This document shows, one piece after another, positions 63,316-64,000 of a stretch of 64,000 nt of DNA. The notes beneath the pieces were generated by a model. It did no database searches. It saw only the letters and a list, made by a program, of their open reading frames with translations, and was not told the DNA's origin. This DNA is from DAIDKA01 sp963726995 (GTDB lineage Bacteria; Pseudomonadota; Gammaproteobacteria; Steroidobacterales; Steroidobacteraceae). The stretch spans positions 620,001-684,000 of the forward strand of contig CAVSEP010000007.1 in NCBI GenBank assembly GCA_963726995.1, in the 5' to 3' direction. A program made the position numbers and the translations under genes. The first letter of the stretch is position 1. Each line of letters starts with the position of its first letter.

Positions 63316-64000
63316 TTAAAGCTCCGTATCCACGATCCAGGTGTCCTTGCTGCCGCCGCCCTGGGAGGAATTCACCACCAGCGAGCCCTTGCGCAGCGCG
63401 ACGCGCGTCAGTCCGCCCGTCGTCACGTAGGTGGACGGGCCGCTGAGGATGAAGGGGCGCAGGTCCACGTGCCGCGGTTCCAGGCGATCGCCGACGAAGG
63501 TGGGCACCGTGGAGAGCGTGATGACCGGCTGGGCGATGAAATTGCGCGGCGCGGCTTTCAGCTGCGCGGCGAACTGCGCGCGCTCGCGCTGCGTGGACAT
63601 CGGTCCCATGAGCATGCCGTAGCCGCCGGAGCCATCGACCGGCTTGACGACCAGGGAATCGAGGTTCGCGAGCACATGCTCGAGCTCCTTCGGCTCCCCG
63701 CAGCGCCAGGACGGCACATTGGGCAGGATCGGGGATTCATCCAGGTAGTAGCGGATCATGTCGGGCACGTAGGTGTACACCAGCTTGTCGTCGGCGACGC
63801 CCGCCCCGGGCGCGTTGGCCAGTGCCACCTTGCCGGATGCCCAGGCGCGCATCAGACCGGGCACGCCCAGGGTCGAGTCGGCGCGGAAGGCCTCCGGATC
63901 CAGGAAGTCATCATCGATTCGCCGGTAGATGACATCCACGCGCTGTTCGCCGCGCGTGGTCTGCATGTAGACGCAGCCGTCATCGGCCACGGTCAGGTCG
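63316..64000 (-). CDS. Circularly permuted ATP-grasp type 2 protein, C-terminal part (runs off the window)
   Basis: The C-terminal 228 residues are visible; the gene continues past the right edge. Motifs of the family are present: RVDVIYRRIDDDFLDPEAFR, VDGSGGYGMLMGP (nucleotide-binding loop), RHVDLRPFILSG, and the end RVALRKGSLVVNSSQGGGSK, which is a strong signature of this group. ATP-grasp enzymes join a carboxylate to an amine with ATP; with alpha-E and transglutaminase partners they are predicted to make a peptide-like product. The upstream part and partners lie outside the window. Confidence 0.92.
   Translation of the reverse strand, partial: DLTVADDGCVYMQTTRGEQRVDVIYRRIDDDFLDPEAFRADSTLGVPGLMRAWASGKVALANAPGAGVADDKLVYTYVPDMIRYYLDESPILPNVPSWRCGEPKELEHVLANLDSLVVKPVDGSGGYGMLMGPMSTQRERAQFAAQLKAAPRNFIAQPVITLSTVPTFVGDRLEPRHVDLRPFILSGPSTYVTTGGLTRVALRKGSLVVNSSQGGGSKDTWIVDTEL

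Overview
The window is a gene-dense, GC-rich (roughly two-thirds G+C by eye) stretch of bacterial chromosome. The gene set is proteobacterial: HrpA helicase, an MdtABC-type efflux operon, ArnC, HemJ, YqjD/YqjE/YqjK-like proteins and ExbB/ExbD proteins. My best guess is a gammaproteobacterium near Xanthomonadales, Nevskiales or Steroidobacterales, but no rRNA or strict marker gene is present to prove it. I saw no tRNA, rRNA, CRISPR array, insertion sequence, integrase or phage gene.

Layout. 1-4.5 kb: edge of a lipid A aminoarabinose-type operon (ArnC and an ArnA-like formyltransferase), a GNAT acetyltransferase, and an aldehyde dehydrogenase with two exported proteins. 4.5-10 kb: hrpA, a Rieske oxygenase and a small coupled protein. 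10.3-18.2 kb: mdtABC-type efflux operon; the first two genes are broken by six single-base indels while mdtC is intact with an unusual insertion. 18.2-26.3 kb: exported protein, SDR, a CHMI-like tautomerase, homodimeric-type glycyl-tRNA synthetase, a second aldehyde dehydrogenase, hemJ and a PAS-GGDEF-EAL protein. 26.3-31.1 kb: fhs, apt, a yqjD-yqjE-yqjK-like trio (fhs and the trio again carry frameshifts) and an orphan sigma-54 regulator. 31.1-36.7 kb: an intergenic region with a strong terminator, a GNAT, a divergent PEP carboxylase and a Kef-type antiporter.

The most interesting part is 36.7-60.2 kb. On the minus strand, 47.1 down to 36.7 kb encodes one probable operon: TlpA-like thioredoxin, an exported beta-rich protein, three TPR proteins or lipoproteins, ExbB, two ExbD proteins and an AgmX/PglI-type TonB-like protein. 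This composition resembles the proton-driven trans-envelope Agl/Glt machinery. Directly upstream (47.2-52.6 kb, same strand) lie a twin-arginine DUF1501-like protein, a lipoprotein with two duplicated cytochrome c modules plus a LamG domain, and a DUF1588-like c-type cytochrome. Divergently (52.9-59.2 kb) come an HzsA-related beta-propeller lipoprotein with two haem c motifs, an SH3/beta-barrel protein, an outer-membrane protein, TlpA, DUF4266 and DUF3570, with a convergent ApbE flavin transferase. I infer one or two linked extracytoplasmic redox and envelope systems of unknown substrate.

The right edge (60.4-64 kb) has a SYLF-domain protein, a family 9 glycosyltransferase, and an alpha-E protein with a circularly permuted ATP-grasp enzyme.
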